A DNA stretch of 64,000 bases from Apoda limacodes (GCA_946406115.1 OX291547.1:1617001-1681000), one strand, 5' to 3'. Shown: positions 9,830-19,894, numbered from the stretch's first letter. Notes: generated by a model not told the origin, from the letters alone. A program made the numbers and translations.

Positions 9830-10255
9830 ACGGTACATGTGCAAATTCTCTGAAGTAGTAGTAGTGCCGGGGGAAGAGACCGGAGTTAACCAGCCGACGA
9901 CAACAGAGTGGGATCTAGGGGCCCTATCGCCCGCAGCGCTAGCGACCGTATTATCTGTGCCGAGCTTTCGCAGTTCTTGTTCCGCACTTTTTGGCTTTTT
10001 AGCTGTCTGTGCAGTTAATTCTCATTTTAGTCTTAGTTACTTTTTTCAAAAACAAAATGGCCAGAAAAAAGAGTTTCCACAGCGGCTACTCCATCCACGT
10101 ATAATGTGGATTTTTGCAACATCAGGGGTATTCACGCCAATCTTAACGCAGTCCACCACCATCAGGAGACTGCGCAGCCGACCATTCTTTTTCTTACGGT
10201 GACGCAGGTATCCTGCCCGGCCGAAACATCATACCTACATTATCCACAATTTTTT
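9830..10255 (+). mobile_element. LINE family A 5' end (5' UTR and start of endonuclease)
   Basis: The first ~220 bp (9840-10060) closely matches 60545-60745, the 5' region of another family A copy. It then enters ORF2 coding sequence. In the frame from about 10099 one reads NVDFCNIRGIHANLNAV, followed by 'HHHQETAQPT-LFLT' and 'TQVSCPAETSYL', the N-terminus of the LINE endonuclease domain. The E of the usual L-T-E-T block reads V here. The homology stops at about 10255 with no 3' end. A copy retaining the 5' end and losing the 3' end is unusual for a LINE and implies a later deletion. Confidence 0.75.
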
Positions 10256-11192
10256 TATTGATGTGTTTTATCAATAAAAATATTTATCTGAAAAGATAAA
10301 TAATTAAAACATACTAGGAGATCTAAATTGAAACTCTAATATGCAATGAAAGATGCAACATCTGAAAAACCTAACACAACACGAAAGTGTTAAAGCTGAA
10401 TTATTTAATTTAAAGGAAATATATAACTATCATATACAAATGTATTTATATAATTTATATAATAAATACATTATATGTTTGTCGAGAATTTATTTAATCT
10501 TTGTGATAATGTTATCCCTATTTATTCTTCAAAGCTATAACTCCTGGATTAATTATATATCACCGAAATTTATTTAGTTACAAATTGAGGGTCCTTCATA
10601 TATAATATGTAATTTAATATTTTCTTTTAAGTACGTCAAATTAAATAATTATAATAATAAGTGAACATGATTTCTTAAAGCTTAATTTAATTAAGTAATC
10701 GAAAGACAAGTGAGTCCTTTTGATGTTTAGAAGTATTTTAACTTTAATTACCCAAACCTTCTTTTTATAAGTATTTTTTTTTCGAGATCATATACATTTA
10801 GGAACTCAAACTATTTCCAGTGATCAGTGAAAGCCTAGAGGAATTTATTGGAGCACGAGGTGGCACTATAACACCTATACTCGAGCTGTATAAGGAGAAA
10901 CTTATTACCACATAGAATCGCGCACCCAGCTTTGTTCAGAGTTATAATTGAGTCTTTAACTTTGGGAAATGAAACATGCATGCTCTGAGAAATTCGTGGG
11001 AATCTAGTCTTTATTAGACTTCGTGAAGTTGTTTCCTACGTTGTTATAGGATTGGAAATTTCGTCACGAACAGATGCTAGACTAGAAAAATACAACTTCA
11101 AAATCTCAAAACAATAAATTTAAACATTTCAAATTGGTTTCCAACATGAACAAGTTTGAAATTAAAACATTCTATGTCTTAAAAATCTAGGG
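10256..11192. other. AT-rich spacer, no gene seen
   Basis: Very AT-rich, with poly-Leu/Ile/Tyr open frames expected by chance (such as 10353-10577). No repeat recognised. Confidence 0.45.
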
Positions 11193-11410
11193 TTTTTTTC
11201 TACCCCTAAGATGGCAAACAAGCTTACGGTACTCCTGATGGTAAGCGGTCACCGTAGCCTATAGACGCAAGCAACGGTATCACTCACGCGTTGCCGATCC
11301 TTCCTGCCGAGAAAGTTTCGATGTGCGATGGTAGAAAATAGCCGTGGACATCATTTCCAACAATTCCTCAGAACACAACCCATTGTACAAGCGGTAGAAC
11401 ACACACAGAG
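11193..11410 (-). mobile_element. LINE family A, 3' segment of a twin-primed copy
   Basis: Antisense 3' end: T-run at 11193-11199, 'gatggcaaacaagcttacgg', 'gtaagcggtcaccgtagcctat', then the FYHRT and FYRLYNGLCSEELLEMM coding region read on the minus strand. About 170 bp between the tail and FYHRT is missing compared with 14880-15160. It ends at the point where the neighbouring plus-strand body stops in the element (around 'tgcctccctgtgtgtg'). Confidence 0.85.
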
Positions 11411-11478
11411 GTTCAGTAAGAAAGCAACTGCCGGAACAAAATTCCAATTCATCGGCAAAATAGGTGGGCAAATCGCGA

Positions 11479-13001
11479 GCTATGCTTCTGGAAGTCGTGC
11501 TTTCTGGTCGCTTGCCAAAGCTGCGTAAGGGAACTTTTGCTAGTCGTCGTTACCACCACTGCGAAAGACCGATGGTGACTTGGCCCTTAGTGCTAAAGAG
11601 AAAGCCGATCTACTGGGCAGTCTCTTTGCCTTGAACTCGAATATGAACGATGAAGGCGCTGTACCACCCTCTATACCGTGGTGCGGTAAGACCATGCCGG
11701 AAGTCTCCATAACGCAGCGGGAGGTCCGGCGGGCTTTGCTTTCTCTAGACGTTAATAAATCGAGTGGGCCGGACGGTATACCAGCAGTGGTTCTTAAGCA
11801 GTGTGCTCCTGAGTTATGTCCTGTACTCACGCGCCTCCTCGCGCTTTCCTACCACACTAGGCAATTTCCGTCTTCATGGAAGACTGCGAATGTGCACCCG
11901 GTGCCCAAAAAGGGCGATAGATCACATCCATTGAATTACAGGCCTATCGCTATTACCTCTCTCCTCTCCAAGGTGATAGAGCGTGTGATCAACACACTGC
12001 TTCTAAGATACCTAGAAGTACACGACCTGGTCAATGACCGTCAATATAGCTTTCGCCACCGTCGCTCGACTGGTGACCTTCTAGGGTATCTCACACACCG
12101 ATGGGCACTAGCCATTGAGAGTCAGGGGGAGGCATTGGCATGTAGCCTGGACATAGCGAAGGCGTTCGATCGGGTCTGGTACCGGGGTCTTCTATCGAAG
12201 TTGCTATCTTACGGAGTGCCCGAGGGTTTGTGCAAATGGGTGGCTAGCTTTTTGTCCGGCAGACGCATACGAACCGTAGTTGACGGTAGCTGCTCTGATA
12301 GCATGGACATTAATGCTGGTGTCCCTACGGCTTTTTTACGGCAGTTACATCATATATAAGGCTCTGTGCTGTCTCCTACGCTGTTTCTCCTGCACATCAA
12401 TGACATGTTGGACATCAACAACAAACATTGCTATGCAGATGACAGTACTGGAGACGCTTGTTACACGGGTCGTGCAAATATCCCTTGTTCCGTTGTGGAG
12501 GAAAACCGGGGAGAACTTGTGTCTCAAATCGAGACCACACTGTCCAAGGTCTCTGACTGGGGACGGGTAAACTTGGTCCGATTCAACCCTACAAAGACAC
12601 AAGTCTGTGCGTTCACCGCTAAGAAAACTCCATTCACTGTAGTTCCACAATTCCAGAACACTACCCTCTCCATCTCCAAGAGCATTGGGATCCTTGGTGT
12701 CGACATCTCCAGCGATGTTCAGTTCTGAGATCATTTACAAGATAAGGTGAAGCTGGCGTCCAAAAAACTTGGTGTACTCAACAGGGCGAAGCAGAACTTC
12801 ACGTCGGGGCAAAGGTTGTTACTTCACAAGTCGCAAGTTCGGCCCCATATGGAGTACTGCTGCCATCTCTGGGCGGGTGCACCCGGATACCAGCTTGGCC
12901 CTTTTGACTTGGTTCAACGACGGGCTGTGGCAATTGACGACGATTCCAAACTCACAAGTCATAACGAACCCTTAAGTCTGAGGATCTCTCCTTTGCCTCC
13001 C
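11479..13001 (+). mobile_element. LINE family A, inverted RT body of the twin-primed copy
   Basis: Plus-strand 5' segment of a family A LINE. It starts at A-S-G-S-R-A-F-W-S-L-A-K, contains KSSGPDGIPAVVLKQ (about 11757), motif A 'CSLDIAKAFDRVW' (about 12141), a damaged motif B at 12324-12365 and the catalytic 'CYADDSTGD' (about 12430). It then runs through 'FTSGQRLLLHKSQVRPHMEYC' and stops at 'tttgcctccct'. Damage includes a stop near 11526, a ~35-bp insertion replacing the P-Q of P-Q-G-S near 12326-12360, and a TGA at about 12726. The 3' segment of the same insertion lies at 11193-11410 in the opposite orientation, separated by about 68 bp of unexplained filler. Confidence 0.9.
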
Positions 13002-13194
13002 TTTTTTTTATAATTTATAATATTAATTACACGCACGTCATATGTCTGTACGATATTTATATTAACAGACTATTTTTTTAACACAAATCTTTTTCTGGTA
13101 TATGTACTATATTTTCGATGTAAAATAAACAGATAAACCAGACTTTGTGTTTATAACTTCAATAAGGGGAGTGAGGGAGCGCGGGAGGAGAAAA
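13002..13194. other. AT-rich spacer between LINE copies
   Basis: No recognised feature. It is a short AT-rich stretch with a GC-richer end (13168-13190). Confidence 0.4.
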
Positions 13195-14054
13195 TAAAAT
13201 AATTTAGGTTTGATATGTTAAAGGAGCACTCTAAAGACCCAAGCTAAGTTGTTTACTTTAAAGTGGTTGGTGGCGAGCTACCAGGGGATGTACCATGTGC
13301 AATCCGCCTTCGGTTGCCTGGTTTTAGTGGGGCTTTGGATGTGTGGGGGTGTGGCGCACGAGTACGTACGTGTATGTGTGTATATACATGTTTGGATAGA
13401 TATTGTGTACTTGATTGCTTGGTTCCTGCATGACTGATTGGTAACAGGTGTACATCCGGGAGTTTCTTGTCACTTCTTCTCCCCTTAGGCTAGTTTCCGA
13501 AGTGATGGTAGTTTGAATGATGTGCATTTGTTGCCGGGCTGTTGTGTAGGGGCTGGGCCACTTTCAGGTGTGCAAAGTCTGTTTGAATATGTGTGTGCAT
13601 TTATGGATATGTGCGTGTTGGGGTGTAGCACCCGCTATCGGGCGGCCGAACGAGGATTGAATCAGATAGGACCTATAGGTTCTTTTACGTATAGTTTTAT
13701 TTTCTATCTTTTATATATATTTGTATATTTATATATATGTATTTATATTTATCTGTATGTGTATATATGAATATGTGCATGTATGTGTATCTTATATTAT
13801 CCTTAATATGTTTATGAATACCTATTTATTTATTTATTTGCATTTTTGTAAAATGTAAATCTGTATGTATGTGTATATATATATGTATATGTACGTTTGC
13901 TGTGTAATATTATATGTTATATAAATATAGTACAATCGAAGTTTTATTGGAGTTGCTTGAGGGTGTCATGCTCACTCAAAGTCTCTGCGGTGGTGGCATG
14001 TGCGGGGTGCCGCCTGTGGAGGCTGGTCTGCTCTTGCAAATTTCTTTGTAGTCT

Positions 14055-14130
<76 letters not shown>

Positions 14131-14457
14131 GTCTGCTGTGTAATATTATATGTTATATGAATATAATATCGGGAGTTACTTTAAATCCCGTCACAGAATA
14201 ATTGAAAACTTTTAATGGTGCCCCCCCCCCCCTGTGCAATCTGAAAAACAATGGGCAATTGAAATATACAAAGCATGTATTTATTAGTTGATACACTATA
14301 ATTTTATGTTTCGTTTGTGATTTTACAAAGATTACCTATTGGACGCACGCAATAAAACAGTATTGTAATTAGTTTGTAAAGCTAGTTGTAGTTAATTTAC
14401 TTGACGATTCGAAAGTGTTCTTAGTGACCCATTTGAATAAAAAGATTTTGATTTTGA
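13195..14457 (+). mobile_element. LINE family B 3' UTR copy (5'-truncated)
   Basis: A 5'-truncated insertion containing only the 3' UTR of family B. It matches 29034-29540 (from 'tttaggtttgata-gttaaaggagcac') and 30566-30985 (from 'ctggtct-ctcttgcaaa' to the TTTGATTTTGA tail). Between those blocks it holds about 310 bp of UTR (13705-14013) that the 29-kb copy lacks. It includes an (AT)n run at 14059-14127, an A-rich poly-pyrimidine patch (C-run at 14221-14232) and the conserved 3' motif TTGACGATTC near 14402. Confidence 0.85.
14059..14127. repeat. (AT)n microsatellite
   Basis: About 34 uninterrupted AT dinucleotides within the LINE 3' UTR copy. The corresponding site in the 30.6-kb copy has only a short 'tatatatatg' run, so the expansion is specific to this copy. 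Confidence 0.95.
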
Positions 14458-14858
14458 ATAGCATCATCTGTTTTGTTTGACATTGGGTCTGATGTCGGGA
14501 TTATTGATAGACAAAAGGTACGCAGAGAGAAATCTAAAATTAGGGAAAAATTAATGAAAAATGCAACAGTCACAGACCTCATGGCGTTATACTTTGATGG
14601 GAGAAAAAACTACTTCAGTGGATAATCTGTCTGCTTCACATGAATGAACTGCCTCAGACACACTTGTTTCTTCATCTCGACGGGTGTACTTCAGGACCTG
14701 AATCTTATGTTGGTGTACTAAGAAAAGCTCTAGAAACGTGTGAAAAACTGCCTGTCAAGAAATTTAAACGCGTTGAAGGACAAATGCTACCAGAAATGGC
14801 CAATGATCTGACTACCGATCAGTAGTACTTGCACAAAATTGTCTCGGCGTTAATTTTT
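14458..14858 (+). pseudogene. multicopy insect hypothetical-protein family, 5' part (decayed)
   Basis: Decayed coding sequence, continued at 16739-17490 beyond a LINE insertion. Readable pieces are 'IIDRQKVRREKSKIREKL' (near 14500-14555), 'LMALYFDGRK', then QWIICLLHMNELP and 'THLFLHLDG-TSGPESYVG', 'LETCEKLPVKKF', 'DLTTDQ'. I recognise this wording (LLHxNELPLRHLF-HLDG-TTGP) as a repeated, uncharacterised insect protein family, probably transposon-derived; no biochemical role is known to me. Relative to that family a large middle block between the Y-F-D-G-R-K and W-I-I-C-L-L-H segments is missing. A stop follows D-Q at 14823. It is non-functional. Confidence 0.65.
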
Positions 14859-16738
14859 TTTTTTTTTTTTTTTTATACCACTAAGGTGGCAAACAAGCCT
14901 ACGGTCCGCCTGATGGTAAGCGGTCACCGTAGCCTATGGACGCTTGCAACACCAGGGGCATCACTCGCGCGTTGCCGACCCTTCAGAAATCTAATAACTT
15001 CTTTTTTGAAGAACCCCATACTGTAGTCCTTAGAGAAAACCTTGGCAGGGAGCTCATTCCACAACCCAAGGGTTCGCGGGAGGAAGTTTCTCTGAAACCG
15101 CACTGTTCGCGACCATTTTGGTTCCAAAGTGTGAGAATGAATTCCCTGTCGATGGCGAGCGGTGCGATGGTAGAAAGTAGCCGTGGGCATCATTTCGAAC
15201 AATTCCTCAGAACACAATCCATTGTACAAGCGGTAGAACACACACAGGGAGGCAAAGTCTCTCCTCAGACTTAAGGGCTCGATACCGCAAGTGAGTTTGG
15301 GATCGTCGACAATTCTCACAGCCCGTCGTTGAACCGAGTCAAAAGGTCCAAGCTGGTATCCGGGTGCACCCGCCCAGAGATGGCAGCAGTACTCCATATG
15401 GGGCCGGACTTGCGACTTGTAAAGTAGCAACCTTTGCCCCGACGTGAAGTACTGCTTCGCTCGGTTGAGTACACCAAGTTTTTTGGACGCCAGCTTTACC
15501 TTGTCTAGCAAATGATCTCGGAACTGAACATCGCAGGAGATATCAACGCCAAGGATCCCAATGCTCTTAGAGATGGAGAGGGGAGTGTTCTGGAATTGTG
15601 GGACTACAGTGAATGGGGTTTTCTTAGCGGTGAACGCGCAGACTTGTGTCTTTGAAGGGTTGAATCGGACCAAGTTTTCCCGCCCCCAGTCAGAGATCTT
15701 GGACAGACCGATCTCGATTTGAGACACAAGTTCTTCACGCTTTTCCTCCACAACGGAACGTGGGATGCTTGCACGGCCCGTGTAATAAGCGTCTCCAGTA
15801 CTGTCATCTGCATAGCAATGTATGTTGTTGATGTCTAACATATCATTGATGTGCAGTAGAAACAGCGTAGGAGACAGCACAGAGCCTTGCGGGACACCAG
15901 CATTAATGTCCATGCTATCAGAGCAACTACCATCAACTACGGCTCGTATGCTTCTGCCGGACAAAAAGCTAGCCACCCATTTGCACAAACCCTCGGGCAC
16001 TCCGTAAGAAGGCAACTTCGATAGAAGACCCCGGTGCCAGACCCGATCGAACGCCTTCGCTATGTCTAGGCTACATGCCAATGCCTCCCCCTGACTCTCA
16101 ATGGCTAGTGCCCATCGGTGTGTGAGATACACTTGAAGGTCACCAGTTGAGCGACCGTGGCGAAAGCCATATTGACGGTCACTGATCAGGTCGTGTTTTT
16201 CTAGGTATCTCAAAAGCTGTGTGTTGATCACACGCTCCATCACCTTGGAGAGGAGAGAGGTTATAGCGATAGGCCTGTAATTCGATGGATCTGATCTATC
16301 GCCCTTTTTGGGCACCGGGTGCACATTTGCAGTCTTCCATGAAGACGGAAATTGCCTAGTATGGTAGGAAAGCGTGAAGAGGCGCGTGAGTACAGGACAT
16401 AACTCAGGAGCACACTGCTTAAGCACCACTGCTGGTATGCCGTCTGGCCCACTCGACTTATGAACGTCTAGGGAAAGCAACGCCCGCCGGACCTCGCGCT
16501 GTGTTATAGTGATTTCCGGCATGGTCTTACCGCACCACGGTAAAGTAGGTGGTACAGCGCCTTCGTCGTTCACATTCGAGTTAGAGGCAAAGAGACTGCC
16601 CAATAGATCGGCTTTCTCTTTTGCTCTGTGGGCCAAGTCACCATCGGTCTTTCGCAGTGGTGGTAATGACGACTGGCAGAAGTTCCCCTCGGCAGGTTTA
16701 GCAAGCGACCAGAAAGCACGACTCCCAGAAGGATAGCA
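14859..16738 (-). mobile_element. LINE family A copy with near-intact RT, inserted antisense
   Basis: A 5'-truncated LINE reading right to left. The poly-A tail appears as a T-run at 14855-14873, preceded in element order by the 'ccaccttagtggtata' and 'gcggtcaccgtagcctat' tail. The left part of the element (endonuclease) is absent. It begins at Y-P-S-G-S-R-A-F-W. The insertion splits a decayed host-family gene between codons that read S-A-L-I on the left and I-L-G-V on the right. The reading frame is uninterrupted, which makes this the best preserved and probably youngest copy in the window. Confidence 0.92.
14924..16735 (-). CDS. reverse transcriptase (C-terminal two-thirds of LINE ORF2), 5'-truncated
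   Basis: RNA-directed DNA polymerase of a non-LTR retrotransposon, which would copy element RNA at a nicked chromosomal target. The open frame runs 16843 to 14924 (639 codons); roughly the first 36 codons are antisense reading of the interrupted flanking gene. Counting from 16843, KSSGPDG is at residues 129-135. Motif A (DIAKAFDRVW) starts at 260. Motif B (PQGS) is at 318-321. The catalytic YADD is at 344-347. The later R-x-H-x-x-Y-C-C-H-L-W-A-G 'thumb' region and the FYHRTARHRQG and LWNELPAKVFSKDYS blocks follow, ending VASVHRLR. All catalytic residues are present. The endonuclease domain and any promoter are missing, so it is not autonomous. It resembles Jockey/CR1-group RTs; the exact clade is not certain. 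Confidence 0.9.
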   Translation of the reverse strand, partial: YPSGSRAFWSLAKPAEGNFCQSSLPPLRKTDGDLAHRAKEKADLLGSLFASNSNVNDEGAVPPTLPWCGKTMPEITITQREVRRALLSLDVHKSSGPDGIPAVVLKQCAPELCPVLTRLFTLSYHTRQFPSSWKTANVHPVPKKGDRSDPSNYRPIAITSLLSKVMERVINTQLLRYLEKHDLISDRQYGFRHGRSTGDLQVYLTHRWALAIESQGEALACSLDIAKAFDRVWHRGLLSKLPSYGVPEGLCKWVASFLSGRSIRAVVDGSCSDSMDINAGVPQGSVLSPTLFLLHINDMLDINNIHCYADDSTGDAYYTGRASIPRSVVEEKREELVSQIEIGLSKISDWGRENLVRFNPSKTQVCAFTAKKTPFTVVPQFQNTPLSISKSIGILGVDISCDVQFRDHLLDKVKLASKKLGVLNRAKQYFTSGQRLLLYKSQVRPHMEYCCHLWAGAPGYQLGPFDSVQRRAVRIVDDPKLTCGIEPLSLRRDFASLCVFYRLYNGLCSEELFEMMPTATFYHRTARHRQGIHSHTLEPKWSRTVRFQRNFLPRTLGLWNELPAKVFSKDYSMGFFKKEVIRFLKGRQRASDAPGVASVHRLR

Positions 16739-17490
16739 TTTTAGGTGTATTCCCACAAGATCTCGCAAAGAAATCTCCAGGTAAACTTTCACATGCCCGT
16801 TGGATAACACGTGCCAACCGAATACTACGTTTGTATGTGGCAACTGAAAACCCGACGGAAAATTTGATAACTCTGGCTTCTGGCTTGGTTAAAGTCTATA
16901 CACCTTCCTGGTTTTTAATTAAGACCAAACCGTCATGCAAAGATGGCACCCGTCATCTTTTTAACATTATCATGGCCTCCAGATACCTGTCAGAAACTTT
17001 AAGAAAGATTATAGATCCGGTTATCCAAAGAAACGGCTATTTTGCGCATCCGGAAAGCATTCTTCTTGCGATGATAACAGATGAGAGGAAGCATATTAGA
17101 GAGCTGGCTGCCCGTCGCATACTAAAGACACGTAGTGTGAGTCACCCTTCAACACCCAGACTTTTTTAAGTGCCATTGATAAATTTTAATGCTACTTCAT
17201 TAATTGATTTAATTAATTGGCAGGAAAACTTAACCGAACAGCCGCTTTTGAGAAATTTATGTGACCAAGAAATTTAGGACATTGTCGAATCTGGTGGTGA
17301 GAGGTAAACCATTGTTTTTAAGGCTTCCCTACCATACTTAAGCTGTTGAGAGAGCTGTGAAGATTACGACCGAAGCTTCCATTTCTCAGTGAACAAAAAA
17401 GTCACGATTAGGTGCAATAAAAGCCAAGTTGGAATCGCGGAACGTGATGCTTAAATATGAAACAAAAAGGATTTTCAAGCTTAACAATTC
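16739..17490 (+). pseudogene. multicopy insect hypothetical-protein family, 3' part (decayed)
   Basis: Continuation of the pseudogene at 14458-14858. The frame is open from the LINE junction: LGVFPQDLAKKSPGKLSHAR, then 'WITRANRILRLYVATENP', 'GLVKVYTPSWFLIKTKPSCK', VIQRNGYFAHPESILLAM and 'ERKHIRELAARRILKTRS' at about 17110. A frame change follows, after which 'NFNATSLIDLINWQENLTE' (near 17190-17245), 'AVERAVKITTEASIS' and 'IKAKLESRNVMLKYETKR' (to about 17475) are readable with stops. Joining across the LINE loses no codons, so the LINE landed in an already multicopy gene. I recognise the family as uncharacterised. A transposase-derived origin is an inference from its copy number in insects. 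Confidence 0.7.
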
Positions 17491-18259
17491 ATGTTATTTA
17501 TCAAATTCTATTATATTCATGTTCTTTTTCACAGTGTTACCTTAATAAATGTCTAAACTATAAATTATCTATCATTTCATACCTTCTAACCATTAAATAG
17601 GGCACAATATTTCACCTTATATGACTCAAAACTTTAAAAAAAAAATTAAAATTTTAAAGTCACTGCGGAGGCAGAATATATTCATTAAATGAAATAAAAA
17701 ATCACACTTATTTTAACTTTATTATAACTTAAACATTTTTTTTTCCATAAATACGTGCTCCACCCTAATGGTCATGACTTCTAACAAAGACCTTTGTGCC
17801 CTTTTTATCAGTTTTACTGAAGTTTTATATGAGCGTCCATAGGCTACGGTGACCGCTTACCATCAGGCGGGCCGTAAGCTTGTTTGCCACCTTAGTGGTA
17901 TAAAAAAAAAAAAAAAAAAAAAAAAGCCATCCCAAACTCAAACGTTGTGTCCTAAAACTGACTTAACTAGCGCATAATAGATGGTTTGCAGGAGTTGAAA
18001 AGCTAGCAACATTCCTAAGTTTCTTAAATATCCATATAAGTTTTTGTTTCCGTACCGCCCATGTTACACACAATGTTTTTCACTACATTTGCGAGTTAAT
18101 ATATAAAAAGATGAGGTGAATAAATAAATAAACCCACTAAAACACAATTGAAATGGAAAAATTAGAAGTAGATAAAACAACACCATCGCCAGATATCTAG
18201 AGAATTTATGAATTAAAAAGTTTTGGCTCCAGTTCAAACTTCTAATTGCTTGCTTATAG
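17491..18259. other. AT-rich spacer (apart from the LINE tail at 17825-17922)
   Basis: No gene. Poly-A/T runs and AT-rich sequence on either side of the LINE tail. The 3' part (18230-18259) is pyrimidine-containing sequence leading to the possible splice acceptor at 18258-18259. Confidence 0.4.
17825..17922 (+). mobile_element. LINE family A 3' tail only
   Basis: About 98 bp comprising 'gagcgtccataggctacggtgaccgctt', 'gcgggccgtaagcttgtttgccaccttagtggtata' and a 23-bp A-run (17900-17922). An extreme 5' truncation. The long pure A-run suggests a fairly recent insertion. Confidence 0.9.
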
Positions 18260-18451
18260 GGTGCGCGTTGTTCATATTTCGAACAGACAGCTTTTAAACA
18301 TACTTGATAGAATAGCTGCGTCATTGACCCCCGTAAGTTCTATAAACGCGCGCTATACTTTAGGAAAAGTAAAATTTACAAAGAAAAAGCCCGTGGGAGT
18401 AATTAGGGTGTTAGCACCTGCTTTGCCTGCACGTAATGGCACTGTTTACGA
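18260..18451 (+). CDS. candidate internal exon of an unidentified gene
   Basis: A 192-nt open segment is preceded by an acceptor-like 'ttgcttatag' (AG at 18258-18259) and followed by a strong donor, GTAAGTAT at 18452. The segment has phase 2 entry and exit two bases into a codon, so its length is compatible with in-frame splicing (192 = 3 x 64). The translation begins V-R-V-V-H-I-S-N-R-Q-L-L-N-I-L-D-R and ends ARNGTVYE, with a K-rich stretch (KVKFTKKKPVGVIRVLAPAL). I do not recognise the protein. Its codon use and composition look more coding-like than the surrounding AT-rich DNA. No partner exon is identifiable here, so this is an inference from splice signals and open frame only. Confidence 0.4.
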
Positions 18452-19522
18452 GTAAGTATGATGAAAAATAAATTATAGCACATATAGGTAGATTGATGTT
18501 TTAATAAGTAGGTACCATTATTTTTTTATTATGTCAAGTCCTTAGGAAGATATCTGAGTACAAAGAACGGCTATTTTACCCATTTTTAAAAACAACCATT
18601 TTAATAATTTTAGAACTTGATTTTCGCAGTAGCAATGTTCAATATGGTATAAAATATGTATATTAGCGATAGAGAACATCGATTGTTGTATCAGATATAC
18701 CTAACATATTCATTGTTAGTTTCTGAAAAAACTAGCAAAAAGTAAGTAAGTATGGCTGACAGGTCATCATGACCTCTCCCTAACAGTCGACCTGCATCGA
18801 CCTGCATCGGCCGAATCTCTGAATCTCTAACTCTAATGGAAACGCGAATCGGTGTGTTTCAATTCCAAGCAGCGAGTGACGATTCCAACACCAGTATTTT
18901 TCCATTGCCGCGCGCTTATATGAGTGTGTTCGCTTCGGGATAAAAACTTCTTACGTTTGATACTTTTTACACTTTCTGTAACGCCAGTTTTGCCTTCGAC
19001 TATCGTTAGTGTAGCTTTGCAACGACAAAATTATTAGTTGGGTTTAATAGGGTGTGTACGTCAACACACACACTACCATAAACAATAAATATCTATGTAT
19101 AGGCGGTTTTACAGATTTACCCCAAAACCCCACCTCCAGGCATGGGTCTAAAGTTTCATATTTTGGTGACAAAAAAACAAAAATATCGTGAACGAACGCT
19201 TGACAGTTTGTTACAGATGATACTAAAATTTTGATATTTTTGATACCAATGCTAAACGACCGGATGACAGGTGACAAAATTAAGGAAAACAATGATTCTA
19301 CATCCCAAAACAAACGGTCCCTACGTATTGTGGACCATTCAATACATATGCACGTGCGCGGTTATATTAGTCGCAATGGACTTTAAAACGATAACAATTG
19401 GTGTTCGACAATCGCTATGCAGATCTGTCAACGCTATTAGAAGGCTAGGTCCTTTTAAGTACATGGAACTACGAGTAGGGGGAACCGTTTGCTGATAGGG
19501 TTCGTACCAAAAGGCAAAAAGA
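18452..19522. other. spacer, no gene seen
   Basis: AT-rich. A short direct repeat 'gacctgcatcg' lies at 18789-18808. The plus-strand frame at 19271-19495 has no recognisable domain. Confidence 0.4.
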
Positions 19523-19692
19523 GAACTGTTAGGTAATTTTTAAATATAGATTATTTTGAATTGGGATAATCGAAAAGGAAAAAAGATTGGTGATGCTTTA
19601 GATAACAGAACTGTTAGGTAATTTTTAAATATAGATTATTTTGAATTGGGATAATCGAAAAGGAAAAAGGATTGGTGATGCTTTAGATAACA
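19523..19692 (+). repeat. 85-bp tandem duplication
   Basis: The 85-bp block starting GAACTGTTAGGTAATT at 19523 is repeated from 19608 with a single difference (in the A-run near 19582/19667). It is a very recent local duplication in otherwise unique-looking sequence. Confidence 0.95.
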
Positions 19693-19894
19693 GTCTTTTG
19701 ATAATAGTCTAATGCATGACCTGCAGATGGTCATGTAATAATTTTTAAATCATTAGCAGTAAATTAGAATATCTCGTGTGGGTGATAAGAGTGTAAGTGT
19801 AAGGTGTCTCACTAACAAATTGTGTAGAACCACGAGAGTGACCTAGTTTAAAGTCACTCGCCCGATTTATTTGCAGCGGGCCGTTATGAGAAAG

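Noticed and set aside
13249..13770. Small ORFs repeated at 29075-29583
   Set aside because: Their duplication looks like conservation, but both lie in copies of the same LINE 3' UTR, downstream of the ORF2 stop.
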